Assembly (NCBI GenBank): GCA_015069095.1
Contig: SVJH01000006.1
Location: 1-64,000 of the forward strand
DNA length: 64,000 nt
Reading direction: 5' to 3'
Origin: Oscillospiraceae bacterium
GTDB taxonomy: Bacteria > Bacillota > Clostridia > UMGS1810
Of this stretch, positions 27,180 through 36,757 are shown one piece after another. The notes below the pieces were generated by a model. It did no database searches, was not told the DNA's origin, and was given only the letters and a program-made list of their open reading frames with translations. Every line of letters begins with the position of its first letter. Position 1 is the first letter of the stretch. Made by a program: the position numbers and the translations under genes.

Positions 27180-30100
27180 ATGAAAAAATTAATTGCATTA
27201 ATTCTTTCTTTAACTATGGTATTATCTATGATGATTGTACCGACTGCTTCGGTATTTGCAGCAGATACAGTAGTTAAAAAAGTTGATTTTAATGATTTAA
27301 ACGCAGGCAGTCTTGATGCATTTAAAAAGACTCTTGTTGCCGGCGGTACGTACGATATGAATGGCTTGACATTAGAGTCTTCAATAAAATATGGTAATTC
27401 CGGCAGCAGTATTAAAATGTCCGGTGTTACAAAACCCGACCACAGAATTAAATTTACTGGCTTACTTGGTAAAGATACACTAACAGCAGCAGATAAAGGT
27501 AAAAAATACACAGTATCTGCTTATGTGTACTCTCCAACAGCGACAACTATTTTTATGGGATTGTTTGGAGCTACAGGAACAGCAAATGCTTTTGCTCCAA
27601 CGGCTGATTCAAAAACAGAAATTCCTGCTAATACTTGGACATTAGTTCAACTCGGAATTGAAATAAATGATGAGATGATAACTAATAATACTACACAGAT
27701 TGGTTTTGAACAAAAAGGTACAAAATCATTAAGTGATACAATTTATATCGATGAAATCGTAGTAACAGAAGGTTCACTTCCTGCAGCCGCTCCTTCAACT
27801 CCTGCAGCACCTTCTACACCTGCTACTCCACAAGCACCAGTGACTCCATCTGCTCCTGCAGTAAGTACTCCGGGTATTACATCAATTACTTTTGATGACT
27901 GGACATCAATCGATCAGTCAAAATTTATGGCTGGTGGTGCATACTCTCTTTCTGGTCTTTCTGTTTCTAACCAGTATGATCATACATCTGGAAAAGGCAA
28001 TAGTTTGTGTATCGGTAACAGATCTGGAAGTGGACGTTTAAAATTTGTTGATATATTCAATGCCGATGGTATTGGTACAACATATGATATATCTGCCTGG
28101 GTGTACACTCCTAAAGCAGCAAGTGTAATGGTTGGTGTTTACTCAACTCAGGGTACAGATTATGCTACAGCTCCACTTAAATCTTCAGGCAAAGTTTCAG
28201 TTTCTGCAAATACATGGACTCAGATTACTTTTAAATACACACATGAAAATGAACTTATAACACAACTTGGTATCGAACCAAATGTTGATACTACATATGT
28301 TGATGATATCGTTATTATGCCTGAGGGAATGGAACTTCCAAGTGAAGAAGAACTTGCAATGGCAAAATTCCCAGAAGAACTAAGAGGATATGTAAAATTG
28401 TTCAATTCTCTTGGTATGCTTGATAAATTCCTTGCAGTATTTGATGAAAATGCTACAATGAAAAGAGATGTTTTTGCATCAGTTCTTGCAGACTTCTTAC
28501 CAAATCATGTTCCTTCTGCTATGAATACAAGATTTAGTGATGTAGGTGCAGATAATCCTTATTCTGGTTGTATTCAGGCATTAGCAGATGTTGGTGCGTT
28601 AAAAGGCGACGATACTGGAAAATTCAATCCATCAAACGATGTTGCTTCGGAAGAAGCAGTTGCAGCGCTACTTTCTTTCTTAGGATATGATGTGTATGCC
28701 GATGGTAATGGTGGATATCCTCAGGGTTATCTTTCAACTGCTGCAAGAGTTGGCTTGACAGATAATGTTGCTATTACAGTAGGAAAACCTATTACACATA
28801 GTGAACTATTAAAAATGATGTATAATTTCATTAAAATTGATGTTTTAGAAGAAACACAGTTTGGTGATGTTACAAAATATGCTACAGTTGAAGGCAGAAC
28901 AGTACTTGCTAAAAACTTCGATATTTACTATGATGAAGGTAAAGTATATGCGAATGCTATAACAATGCTTTCTTCTGCATCAGGAGCAGGTGCAGATAGA
29001 ATTCAGATTGAAGATACTGTACTAAAAACAGAAGAAGATGTTAATGATCTATTAGGTTACTATGTAGAATATTTCTACAAACAGAATAAAAATGGTGTTA
29101 ACGAACTTCTTTATGTAGCACCTTACGAAGGATTTAACGATACTATTACAGTTTCTCCTGAAGATTTTTCTAATGAATCTAATGATACAAGATGGTACTA
29201 TTATGATGCTGAAACTGGCAATAAAAAAGGAATTAAATTACATGGTTCTCAGAATATAATTTATAACGGAATGTACAAAACATTCGATATAGATTTATTG
29301 GATATTGAAGAAGGAAATGTTAAATTCTTAGATTCTGATTGCGATGGAATTTATGAAACAATTTTTGTAAATGATATTTATTATATAGTAGTTTCTTCAG
29401 TTGATAAAACAAATGAAGTTATTTACGATAAATATGATCCAACAAAGAAAATTGATTTTGATTCAGAAGATAAAGACAATCCTGTTAGAATCTTTAGTAC
29501 ATCTGGGAAAGAAATTTCTATAGATAGTTTAAAAGAATGGGATATTCTTTCGGTTAAAAAATCTGAAACAGGTTCAACCGTTATTGATATTGTTATGACA
29601 CGTAAAACTGTAAGAGGCACAGTTACAGGTTATACAAAAGATGATGATGGTAAAATTGATACAATCAAAATTAAGGATAAACACTACAAAGTTTCAAAAA
29701 CTTTCCAGGATATGTTTACAGAGTATGATGATGGCGGAAATATCATTTTAAAACCTGAATTAAATCAGAATGTTGTTTTATATCTTGGAAATTTAGATAC
29801 AGTTGTTACCTATGAAACTGATACAAAATTAGCAGGTACAATTGGTTACCTAATTGACATCAACGTTCCTGACAGTTCTTCTGAAAGAATGCAGATGACA
29901 ATTTTGGATCAGAATAAGAAAACACAAGTATTAACAGTTGCTGAAAGAATTTTTGAAAACAATTCTAATACTTCAATTAACTACAAAACTTTCAAATCAA
30001 AAGATACTTTCTATGATCATACAACATATGAACCAAAACGTCAGATTCTTATGTTTGCTGTAAATGGTGACAATGAAATCAACAAAATATGGTATTATAC

Positions 30101-31085
30101 AGAAAACTCAGCAGAAGGTGCTAAAGAAAATGAATTCTACAAATCACTTGAAGCTGAACCAAAAGTTGGCAGCACACCAGCAAAGAATGTTTACTATTCT
30201 GGCGGAACCAATAAAACTCTATATAAAGGCAAGAACACAGGACTTCAGACAGAAGAAAACTGGATGATGTCAAATTCAGCAGTTGTATTTGAAATACCTG
30301 AAAGATCAGAATATGATGATGACATTGCTTACTATAGTGTAGGTACTTCATCAAAAATTCCTACTGATGAAAATGGTACTCAACGTTTTACAGGATATTC
30401 ACTTTGCGGTGATGACAGAATTATTGATGTTGTTGTAAGAAAAGGCGGCGATGGAATTTCTAATTCTTCTGACCAGATGGTTGTTAACGAAGTTATGAAC
30501 GGAATTAACGACGAAGAAGAAGATATTCTTATTGTTACAGGTCTTGTAAATGGTCAAGAAAAAACAATTGAAATTGTTGATAACAGAACAAATAAAACAA
30601 ATTACGTTTTAACACCTGGTGATATTATTGCATACACAACTGATGCTACTGGCAAGACTACATTTACAGGAAGCGGTTATTCTTGTACATATGTTGTTAT
30701 GTATTCTGATTATATTCCTTCAAACAATAAGGAGTTTGGTCAGTTCAAAACAACTTCTACAAGTTATAACTATAGCGTAACAACACGTGGTAGAACAGTA
30801 AGAACATATGGTATTCCATATAAATTTGAAGATGGTATTTTACAGTTTGCACCATATAATATGACAACAAAACCTGTTGGTACAAATCTTCCTGAAGATC
30901 CAAATCTTCATTTAATAAAACCAGAAGTTTTCAAAAATGTCTATGTATTTGATACAGCGACAAATAAATTCAGAGTTGGTACTGTTGATGAAATCTTGTG
31001 TGCATCGCAAGATTCGAACACATACACACCGGTTTATATGTATGGTTACGAAAACTCATTTAAAACAATGGTTATTTATAAATAA
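27180..31085 (+). CDS. SLH-domain surface protein with two carbohydrate-binding-like modules and a large beta-rich body
   Basis: 1301 residues. Signal peptide (~1-28). Two related beta modules (~34-200 and ~233-385) are separated by a Pro/Ala/Thr linker (~202-232); both resemble the module at ~856-1018 of the preceding SLH protein. SLH-type repeats lie at ~399-557 (FSDVGADNPYSGCIQALADV; GYPQGYLSTAARVGL). Residues ~600-1301 form a long beta-rich region with no family I recognise, but homologous to those at 36910 and 44318: shared patches are IIYNGMYKTF, FLDSDCDGIYE, LKEWDILSV and VRGTVTGY. Ends in KTMVIYK. RBS GGAAGG precedes ATG. Function unknown; wall-bound surface layer or scaffold role inferred. 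Confidence 0.85.
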   Translation: MKKLIALILSLTMVLSMMIVPTASVFAADTVVKKVDFNDLNAGSLDAFKKTLVAGGTYDMNGLTLESSIKYGNSGSSIKMSGVTKPDHRIKFTGLLGKDTLTAADKGKKYTVSAYVYSPTATTIFMGLFGATGTANAFAPTADSKTEIPANTWTLVQLGIEINDEMITNNTTQIGFEQKGTKSLSDTIYIDEIVVTEGSLPAAAPSTPAAPSTPATPQAPVTPSAPAVSTPGITSITFDDWTSIDQSKFMAGGAYSLSGLSVSNQYDHTSGKGNSLCIGNRSGSGRLKFVDIFNADGIGTTYDISAWVYTPKAASVMVGVYSTQGTDYATAPLKSSGKVSVSANTWTQITFKYTHENELITQLGIEPNVDTTYVDDIVIMPEGMELPSEEELAMAKFPEELRGYVKLFNSLGMLDKFLAVFDENATMKRDVFASVLADFLPNHVPSAMNTRFSDVGADNPYSGCIQALADVGALKGDDTGKFNPSNDVASEEAVAALLSFLGYDVYADGNGGYPQGYLSTAARVGLTDNVAITVGKPITHSELLKMMYNFIKIDVLEETQFGDVTKYATVEGRTVLAKNFDIYYDEGKVYANAITMLSSASGAGADRIQIEDTVLKTEEDVNDLLGYYVEYFYKQNKNGVNELLYVAPYEGFNDTITVSPEDFSNESNDTRWYYYDAETGNKKGIKLHGSQNIIYNGMYKTFDIDLLDIEEGNVKFLDSDCDGIYETIFVNDIYYIVVSSVDKTNEVIYDKYDPTKKIDFDSEDKDNPVRIFSTSGKEISIDSLKEWDILSVKKSETGSTVIDIVMTRKTVRGTVTGYTKDDDGKIDTIKIKDKHYKVSKTFQDMFTEYDDGGNIILKPELNQNVVLYLGNLDTVVTYETDTKLAGTIGYLIDINVPDSSSERMQMTILDQNKKTQVLTVAERIFENNSNTSINYKTFKSKDTFYDHTTYEPKRQILMFAVNGDNEINKIWYYTENSAEGAKENEFYKSLEAEPKVGSTPAKNVYYSGGTNKTLYKGKNTGLQTEENWMMSNSAVVFEIPERSEYDDDIAYYSVGTSSKIPTDENGTQRFTGYSLCGDDRIIDVVVRKGGDGISNSSDQMVVNEVMNGINDEEEDILIVTGLVNGQEKTIEIVDNRTNKTNYVLTPGDIIAYTTDATGKTTFTGSGYSCTYVVMYSDYIPSNNKEFGQFKTTSTSYNYSVTTRGRTVRTYGIPYKFEDGILQFAPYNMTTKPVGTNLPEDPNLHLIKPEVFKNVYVFDTATNKFRVGTVDEILCASQDSNTYTPVYMYGYENSFKTMVIYK

Positions 31086-31089
31086 TCTT

Positions 31090-31122
31090 AAAAACCTTCC
31101 GGATTTTCCGGAAGGTTTTTTT
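31090..31122 (+). terminator. strong terminator after SLH gene pair
   Basis: 14-bp stem AAAAACCTTCCGGA / TCCGGAAGGTTTTT with a T-run. Confidence 0.9.
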
Positions 31123-31214
31123 ACTTGATAACAGTCATTTTTAATTTCTTTGCTAAAATAACAAAATTTTGTGCATTTTTACTATAAAAAAATTTGTTAA
31201 TTATAAAAAATCTA

Positions 31215-31243
31215 TTGACGTAATTTGATATAAATGCTACAAT
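31215..31243 (+). promoter_or_regulatory. distal promoter P1 of oligosaccharide importer operon
   Basis: TTGACG, 17-nt spacer ending in TGC (extended -10), TACAAT. It lies in the 375-bp gene-free stretch 31123-31497, which is very AT-rich and otherwise holds only promoter P2 and a short leader; I see no riboswitch there. Confidence 0.65.
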
Positions 31244-31391
31244 ATACTTATAAATAAACAGAAAATTTGTGGAAAAGTATAATATATGCATAAAAAAAGT
31301 GAATAAAATGTGAATAAAGTGTCTTTTTGGATGAATTATTGTGATTATATAAAAAATTGTGAAAAATTACTATAATTTTTTAAATTTGCTA

Positions 31392-31420
31392 TTTACATTC
31401 TTACTAAATTATGTTATACT
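31392..31420 (+). promoter_or_regulatory. proximal promoter P2 of oligosaccharide importer operon
   Basis: TTTACA, 17-nt spacer ending in TGT (extended -10), TATACT, giving a ~70-nt leader. With P1 this makes tandem promoters 177 bp apart. Confidence 0.65.
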
Positions 31421-31497
31421 TTATGTAGTGCATTTGTGCATTTTATTTTGTTAATATTATTTTTTATAAATAATATAAAAAGAAGAGGAGAGATAAA

Positions 31498-33216
31498 ATG
31501 AAACTTTCAAGTAAAAAACGTTCAATTGCAGCGTTAGCTCTTGCAACTGCTATGCTTCTTACAGCTTGTGGCGGTGGTAGCAATGGTGTTGACCAGAAAA
31601 CAATTGAAAAAAATGATGCAAAAATTGCAGACGCAGTTAAAAACAAACAGTATCCGTTCGTACCAAAAGGTGAAAAAATTTCACTTGAACTTGGCGTTGG
31701 TGCAAGTGCCAATGTAACAAACTGGGATACAAACAGATATTCATTGTTCCTTGAAGAAAGAACAGGCCTTGATCTTAAATTTAAAGTTTATCAGGGACTT
31801 GGCGATGCTTTAAAAATCGCTTTCGCAGCAGATGACGACTCTATTCCTGACCTTATTATGAACTGGAACGTAGAAGATACTTTCTTGGTTCAGTACGGTG
31901 AAGAAGGCGAAGGCATGTTCGTTGATTTAACAAAATATATGGACGAATATGGCCACAACTTAAAACATGCTATAGAATATGCAAAAAATTATAAAGTTGA
32001 AGACAGACGAGTTGATATTGAAAAATGGCTTGTTTCTGCTGACGGACATAAATACTTTATGCCTTACATAGTACAGCAGGAAGGTAACGTTTACTCAGGT
32101 AAAGCTTATATCAACAAAGTATGGCTTGATAAATTAGGTCTTGAAGTTCCTACAACAACAGAAGAATTAAGAACAGTTCTTAAAGCTTTTGTTACTAAAG
32201 ACCCTAATGGAAATGGTAAAAAAGACGAACTTGGTATCACAGGTGCTAAAGGTTTATACCGTGGAACACCTTGGATGTTCCTTATGAACTCATTTATTTT
32301 TGAAGACCAGGGTAAACATTATGTAGTTGACCAGAACACAGGAAAACTTTCACTTGCTTACACACGTCCTGAATTTAAAGAAGGTCTTAAATACATTAAC
32401 TCTCTTGTAAAAGAAGGTTTGTATGATGTTGAATCATTCTCTCAGGACTCAACAGCTTTAAAAACAATTTGTTCACTTGACGATAACATCGTAGGTGTTA
32501 TTACTACAGGTTCTCCTGATGCTAACTTTGCAGCTAACCCAGAAAGAATGCTTGACTATGTTGCACTACCAAACCCAACAGGTCCTAATGGTGTTAACTG
32601 GGCATTCAGACAGGCAAGAGATGCTCGTGTAAACGGTACAATGACAAAATACTGCGAAAACAGACTTGCTGGTTTTGCTCTTATGGACTTCATGCTTAGC
32701 GAAGAAGCTTCATTATTCACAAGATACGGTGAAAAAGGTAAAGACTGGAGAGAAGCTAAAGAAGGCGATGTAGCAATGTTTGCTAATATCGGTCTTGAAG
32801 CAAGACTTGTTCCACTTATTCCTTATGGTCAGCCAACAGATGCTCACTGGCAGGCAGCATCACCTCAGTTCAGATTCCCTGAAATTGCTGATGGTATGGC
32901 TATAGCTGCTGAAAAAGTAGGTCAGGTTGACGGTGAAAAAGTTAAAGCTGATGCTATCACAGCATACTATGGAAAAGCTCCTAAGAAAATTGTAGAAAAA
33001 CAGTTGTTTACATTAGAAGAAAGTGAAGAATTCGCTGACTTAAATACACAGATTACTGCATGTGTAACACCAACAATCGCTGCATTTATCACTGGTGAAA
33101 AAGACATTGATAAAGAATGGGATGCATTCCAGGCAGAACTTAAAAAACTTGGTGTTGATAGATACTTAGAACTTTCTCAGGCTGGTTATGACAGATTTGA
33201 AAAAGGCGGTAAATAA
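31498..33216 (+). CDS. ABC transporter sugar-binding lipoprotein (LplA-like)
   Basis: 572 residues. Lipoprotein signal with lipobox LLTACGGG (Cys near residue 24), then an extended family 1 solute-binding protein of the LplA type (NVTNWDTNRYSLFLEERTGL; PDLIMNWNVED; DPNGNGKKDELGITG calcium-loop-like insert). Such proteins serve CUT1 importers for complex oligosaccharides such as xylan, pectin or mannan fragments; the ligand is not fixed by sequence. The gene uses more C-ending codons (AAC, TAC, ATC, GAC) than its neighbours, as expected for a highly expressed protein. RBS GAGGAGAG. A hairpin, not a terminator, separates it from the permeases. Confidence 0.92.
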   Translation: MKLSSKKRSIAALALATAMLLTACGGGSNGVDQKTIEKNDAKIADAVKNKQYPFVPKGEKISLELGVGASANVTNWDTNRYSLFLEERTGLDLKFKVYQGLGDALKIAFAADDDSIPDLIMNWNVEDTFLVQYGEEGEGMFVDLTKYMDEYGHNLKHAIEYAKNYKVEDRRVDIEKWLVSADGHKYFMPYIVQQEGNVYSGKAYINKVWLDKLGLEVPTTTEELRTVLKAFVTKDPNGNGKKDELGITGAKGLYRGTPWMFLMNSFIFEDQGKHYVVDQNTGKLSLAYTRPEFKEGLKYINSLVKEGLYDVESFSQDSTALKTICSLDDNIVGVITTGSPDANFAANPERMLDYVALPNPTGPNGVNWAFRQARDARVNGTMTKYCENRLAGFALMDFMLSEEASLFTRYGEKGKDWREAKEGDVAMFANIGLEARLVPLIPYGQPTDAHWQAASPQFRFPEIADGMAIAAEKVGQVDGEKVKADAITAYYGKAPKKIVEKQLFTLEESEEFADLNTQITACVTPTIAAFITGEKDIDKEWDAFQAELKKLGVDRYLELSQAGYDRFEKGGK

Positions 33217-33230
33217 TTTAATGTAATTTG

Positions 33231-33266
33231 TTTTATACGGTTCGCTTTTTTGCGGACCGTATAAAA
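33231..33266 (+). other. intergenic mRNA hairpin between binding protein and permeases
   Basis: 15-bp stem TTTTATACGGTTCGC / GCGGACCGTATAAAA with one G-U pair and a TTTTTT loop. The bases after it (TGTTTATAG) are not a T-run. Stem-loops here are known in sugar and peptide ABC operons to protect the upstream binding-protein message and give it higher yield than the permeases; that role is inferred. Confidence 0.75.
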
Positions 33267-33301
33267 TGTTTATAGTTTGATGTAATGGAGATATAGAATT
33301 T

Positions 33302-34300
33302 ATGAGCACAGAAAAAGTTAAAACACAAAAAACAAATACTAAAACAAAAGCTCCAAAAAATGATATAAAATTGCAGAATAATTTTAAAAACATTAAAGCT
33401 GCATGGCAGCTTTATGTGCTTCTATTATTGCCAGTAATCTATATTATTATATTTGCATACGTACCTATGTATGGTGTTCAGATTGCGTTTAAAGATTTCA
33501 GACCTTCTAAAGGTATAGCAGGAAGTGCTTGGGCCGATCAAGGTTTGTTTGAGCATTTTAAGATTTTGACAAACGCAAAATTTAAAGATGCTTTTGTTAA
33601 TACCATTGTTGTTTCTGTATATACATTAATTGCAGGTTTCCCAATTCCAATTTTACTTGCATTATCGCTTAATGTAATGAGAAACAAAGTGTTCAAAAAA
33701 ACAGTACAGATGGTATCTTACTTACCACACTTTATTTCAACTGTTGTTATGGTAAGTATTTTAACTCAGTTTTTTAATACAAAAGTTGGTCTTTTTGGAC
33801 AGATTTTAAAAACTCTTGTTCCTGGCGCTACATATACAGTCAGCCCAATGGGCAGTGCAAATGCATTCCCACATTTATATGTTTGGTCTGGTGTATGGCA
33901 GAATATGGGTTGGTCTACAATCATTTATTTGGCTGCATTGGCAAGTATTGATATGGAACAGACAGAAGCTGCTATGATTGATGGCGCTACAAGATTCCAG
34001 CGTGTAATACATATTGATATTCCAGCAATTTTACCTACTGCTATAATTCTTTTAATTATGGATGCTGGTAAAATTATGAGTGTTGGTTTTGAAAAAGCCT
34101 TTTTGATGCAGAATGATACTAACCTTAATGCCAGTGAAATCATTTCAACATATTCTTATAAACGTGGTTTCATTGATACGGGTTTAAATAACTTTTCACA
34201 GGCGGCTGCCATTGGCTTGTTTAACTCTGTAATCAATTTGATATTGGTTGTAACAGTTAATAAGATTTCAAGAAAAGTTAGTGATACAAGTTTATGGTAA
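33302..34300 (+). CDS. ABC oligosaccharide transporter permease (LplB-like)
   Basis: 332 residues. Charged N-terminal tail, then six membrane segments of the LplB permease type: PMYGVQIAFKDFRPSKGI is the typical first loop and TEAAMIDGATRFQRVIHIDIPAI the EAA loop. Ends in TVNKISRKVSDTSLW, typical of LplB. GGAG precedes the ATG at a rather long distance. Partner permease starts 15 bp after its stop. Confidence 0.94.
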   Translation: MSTEKVKTQKTNTKTKAPKNDIKLQNNFKNIKAAWQLYVLLLLPVIYIIIFAYVPMYGVQIAFKDFRPSKGIAGSAWADQGLFEHFKILTNAKFKDAFVNTIVVSVYTLIAGFPIPILLALSLNVMRNKVFKKTVQMVSYLPHFISTVVMVSILTQFFNTKVGLFGQILKTLVPGATYTVSPMGSANAFPHLYVWSGVWQNMGWSTIIYLAALASIDMEQTEAAMIDGATRFQRVIHIDIPAILPTAIILLIMDAGKIMSVGFEKAFLMQNDTNLNASEIISTYSYKRGFIDTGLNNFSQAAAIGLFNSVINLILVVTVNKISRKVSDTSLW

Positions 34301-34314
34301 GGGAGGAAGAGTAA

Positions 34315-35217
34315 TTGAAAGCAAAAAGAAATACAGCAATTTCAGTATGTACATCAGATAAAATTTTCTATGCAACTGTTAACGTGATTATGACGTTAGT
34401 ATTACTAATAGTTCTTATTCCAATGCTTAATGTTGTTGCATCATCTTTTTCATCAGGTAAAGCTGTTTCTGAGGGTAAAGTTACTCTTTGGCCTGTAAGT
34501 TTCAGTTTGGATGGTTATATTGAAGTATTTAAAAATAAAAACATATTAATTGGTTATGGTAATACGATTTTCTATACTGTAGTAGGTACAACACTTAACG
34601 TTATTATGACAGTTTTGTGTGCTTATCCTCTATCAAGAAGTGATTTACCTGGAAGAAACTTTTTAATGTTTTTATTCTCATTCACTATGTTGTTTAATGG
34701 TGGTATGATTCCTAACTTCGTTTTGATGAAAGACTTAAATCTTCTTGATTCAAGGTTGGTTTTAATCATCCCCGGCGCTATCGGCGTTTACAATATGATT
34801 ATTACAAGAACTAATTTCCAACAGTTACCAAAAGAACTTTTGGAAGCTGCTAAAATTGACGGATGTAGCGACTTTAGATTTTTCTTAACAATGGCATTGC
34901 CTTTATCTAAAGCTATTATTGCCGTTATTACATTGTTCTACGCAGTAGGTCATTGGAATGTGTTCTTTAACGCGAAACTATACTTAACAACAGAAAGCAA
35001 AATGCCTTTGCAGATTTTCTTGCAGCAGATATTGCTTGCTAACTCTTTAACAAGCGGTTCTAATATTGAACCTGAAGTTGCAGCAAAACTTGCAACAATG
35101 GCTGACCTTTTAAAATATTCGTTGATTATCGTAGCAAGTTTACCTGTATGGTGTGTATATCCGTTTATTCAGAAATACTTCGTACAAGGTGTTATGATTG
35201 GATCAATCAAAGGTTAA
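34315..35217 (+). CDS. ABC oligosaccharide transporter permease (YtcP/LplC-like)
   Basis: 300 residues, six membrane segments. Features of the YtcP/LplC group: PMLNVVASSFSSGKAV near the start, FNGGMIPNFVLMKDLNLLDS, EAA loop ELLEAAKIDGCSDFRFF, and the ending QKYFVQGVMIGSIKG. TTG start preceded by GGGAGGA. Last transporter gene; a terminator follows. As in the 15-kb operon, no ATPase is encoded. Confidence 0.94.
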   Translation: MKAKRNTAISVCTSDKIFYATVNVIMTLVLLIVLIPMLNVVASSFSSGKAVSEGKVTLWPVSFSLDGYIEVFKNKNILIGYGNTIFYTVVGTTLNVIMTVLCAYPLSRSDLPGRNFLMFLFSFTMLFNGGMIPNFVLMKDLNLLDSRLVLIIPGAIGVYNMIITRTNFQQLPKELLEAAKIDGCSDFRFFLTMALPLSKAIIAVITLFYAVGHWNVFFNAKLYLTTESKMPLQIFLQQILLANSLTSGSNIEPEVAAKLATMADLLKYSLIIVASLPVWCVYPFIQKYFVQGVMIGSIKG

Positions 35218-35223
35218 TATTAA

Positions 35224-35247
35224 AATCCGCCTTAGAGGCGGATTTTT
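35224..35247 (+). terminator. terminator after importer operon
   Basis: Stem AATCCGCC / GGCGGATT with loop TTAGA, followed by a T-run. Confidence 0.85.
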
Positions 35248-35309
35248 TTATTAAATAATATTTGTTTGGGTTGAATATTTTTAAATTATAATATAAATTG
35301 GTGGTAATA

Positions 35310-36743
35310 ATGGAAAGAAAAAGCGGAGTTTTAATGCATATTTCATCCTTGTATGGTGAATATTCTTCAGGTTCGTTTGGAGAAGAAGCAAAATGTTTTA
35401 TTGATTTTATAAAAGAATGTGGTTTTTCATATTGGCAAGTTTTGCCGTTTTGTATGGTTGATGAATGTAATTCTCCTTATAAATCGTATTCTGCATTTGG
35501 AGGCAATCCTTATTTTATTGATTTAAATACATTGTATAAAAAAGGATTACTTACAGAAAATGAACTTAATTTGCAGAAACAAGAAACTCCATACAGTTGT
35601 GAATATGTAAAATTATATCATAATCGCGTGAATTTGTTGAAAACGGCTGCAAAAAGAGTTACTGATAAAAAGGAAATTGAAGATTTTATTTCATCACATG
35701 ATGAACTTGAAAAGTTTTGTAAATTTATGGCTTTAAAAGAAAAAAATAACGAAAAACCGTGGTATGAATGGGAGAACGATAAATGCGATGACGACGTAGT
35801 TTTCTCCTGGAAATTTATTCAGTATGAATTTTTTGATCAGTGGTCAAAAATAAAGAAATATGCTAATTCAAAAGGTATTAAAATCATCGGAGATATGCCT
35901 ATTTATGTTTCACATGACAGTAGTGATGTGTGGAGTAATAAAAATGAATTCCTACTTGATAAAGATGGATTGTGTACAGATGTTGCTGGTGTTCCGCCTG
36001 ATTATTTTGCTGAGGATGGACAACTTTGGGGAAATCCGCTTTATAACTGGGATGTTATGAAAGAAAATAATTATTCATGGTGGAAAAAAAGAGTTTTACA
36101 TATGCTTGAGATGTTTGACGGAATACGTATTGACCATTTTAGAGCATTTGACAGTTATTGGGCTGTCGATTCAAGTGAAACGACAGCAAAAAATGGAACT
36201 TGGAAAATAGGTCCCGGAATAGATTTTATAAATGAAATTAAAAAGATTGCTGAAGATAAACTTATTATTGCAGAGGATTTAGGTGATATAAGTGAATCTG
36301 TTGTAAAACTTGTTGATGATAGCGGATTCCCTGGAATGCGAGTTTTTCAATTTGCTTTTTTCGGAGATAGTAATTCTCCTCATTTACCGCATAATTATGT
36401 AAAAAATTGTGTAGCATATTCAGGTACTCATGATAATAATACGCTTTTGGGATATTTGTGGGAACTTGATGACAACACAAGAAAATATATGCTTGATTAT
36501 TGTGGATATACAGATTCAAATTGGGAAGCAGGGTATAATCACATTGTACGAAGTATCATGGGATCATGCGCGGATCTTGTTATTTTGCCGATTCAGGATT
36601 TGTTAGGTTACGGTTCGGATACACGTCTTAATATTCCTGGCAAAGCAGATGGCAACTGGAGATTTAGAATTACTAAAGAACAATTAAATTCGATTGATAA
36701 AGATAGATTTTTGCACTATAATAAGTTGTATTCAAGATGCTAA
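35310..36743 (+). CDS. malQ: 4-alpha-glucanotransferase (GH77), copy 2
   Basis: 477 residues. Same enzyme family as the gene at 18087 and clearly paralogous (shared KKYANSKGIKIIGD, GQLWGNPLYNW, IRIDHFRAFDS, LIIAEDLG, GTHDNNT). Cytoplasmic maltodextrin disproportionation is expected. ATG at 35310 follows GGTGG; the in-frame TTG at 35298 would overlap that site. It stands alone between two terminators; TATAAT at 35287 could be its -10, but I find no good -35. Why two copies exist is unclear; different chain-length preference is possible. Confidence 0.93.
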   Translation: MERKSGVLMHISSLYGEYSSGSFGEEAKCFIDFIKECGFSYWQVLPFCMVDECNSPYKSYSAFGGNPYFIDLNTLYKKGLLTENELNLQKQETPYSCEYVKLYHNRVNLLKTAAKRVTDKKEIEDFISSHDELEKFCKFMALKEKNNEKPWYEWENDKCDDDVVFSWKFIQYEFFDQWSKIKKYANSKGIKIIGDMPIYVSHDSSDVWSNKNEFLLDKDGLCTDVAGVPPDYFAEDGQLWGNPLYNWDVMKENNYSWWKKRVLHMLEMFDGIRIDHFRAFDSYWAVDSSETTAKNGTWKIGPGIDFINEIKKIAEDKLIIAEDLGDISESVVKLVDDSGFPGMRVFQFAFFGDSNSPHLPHNYVKNCVAYSGTHDNNTLLGYLWELDDNTRKYMLDYCGYTDSNWEAGYNHIVRSIMGSCADLVILPIQDLLGYGSDTRLNIPGKADGNWRFRITKEQLNSIDKDRFLHYNKLYSRC

Positions 36744-36757
36744 ATTATATAAATTTT

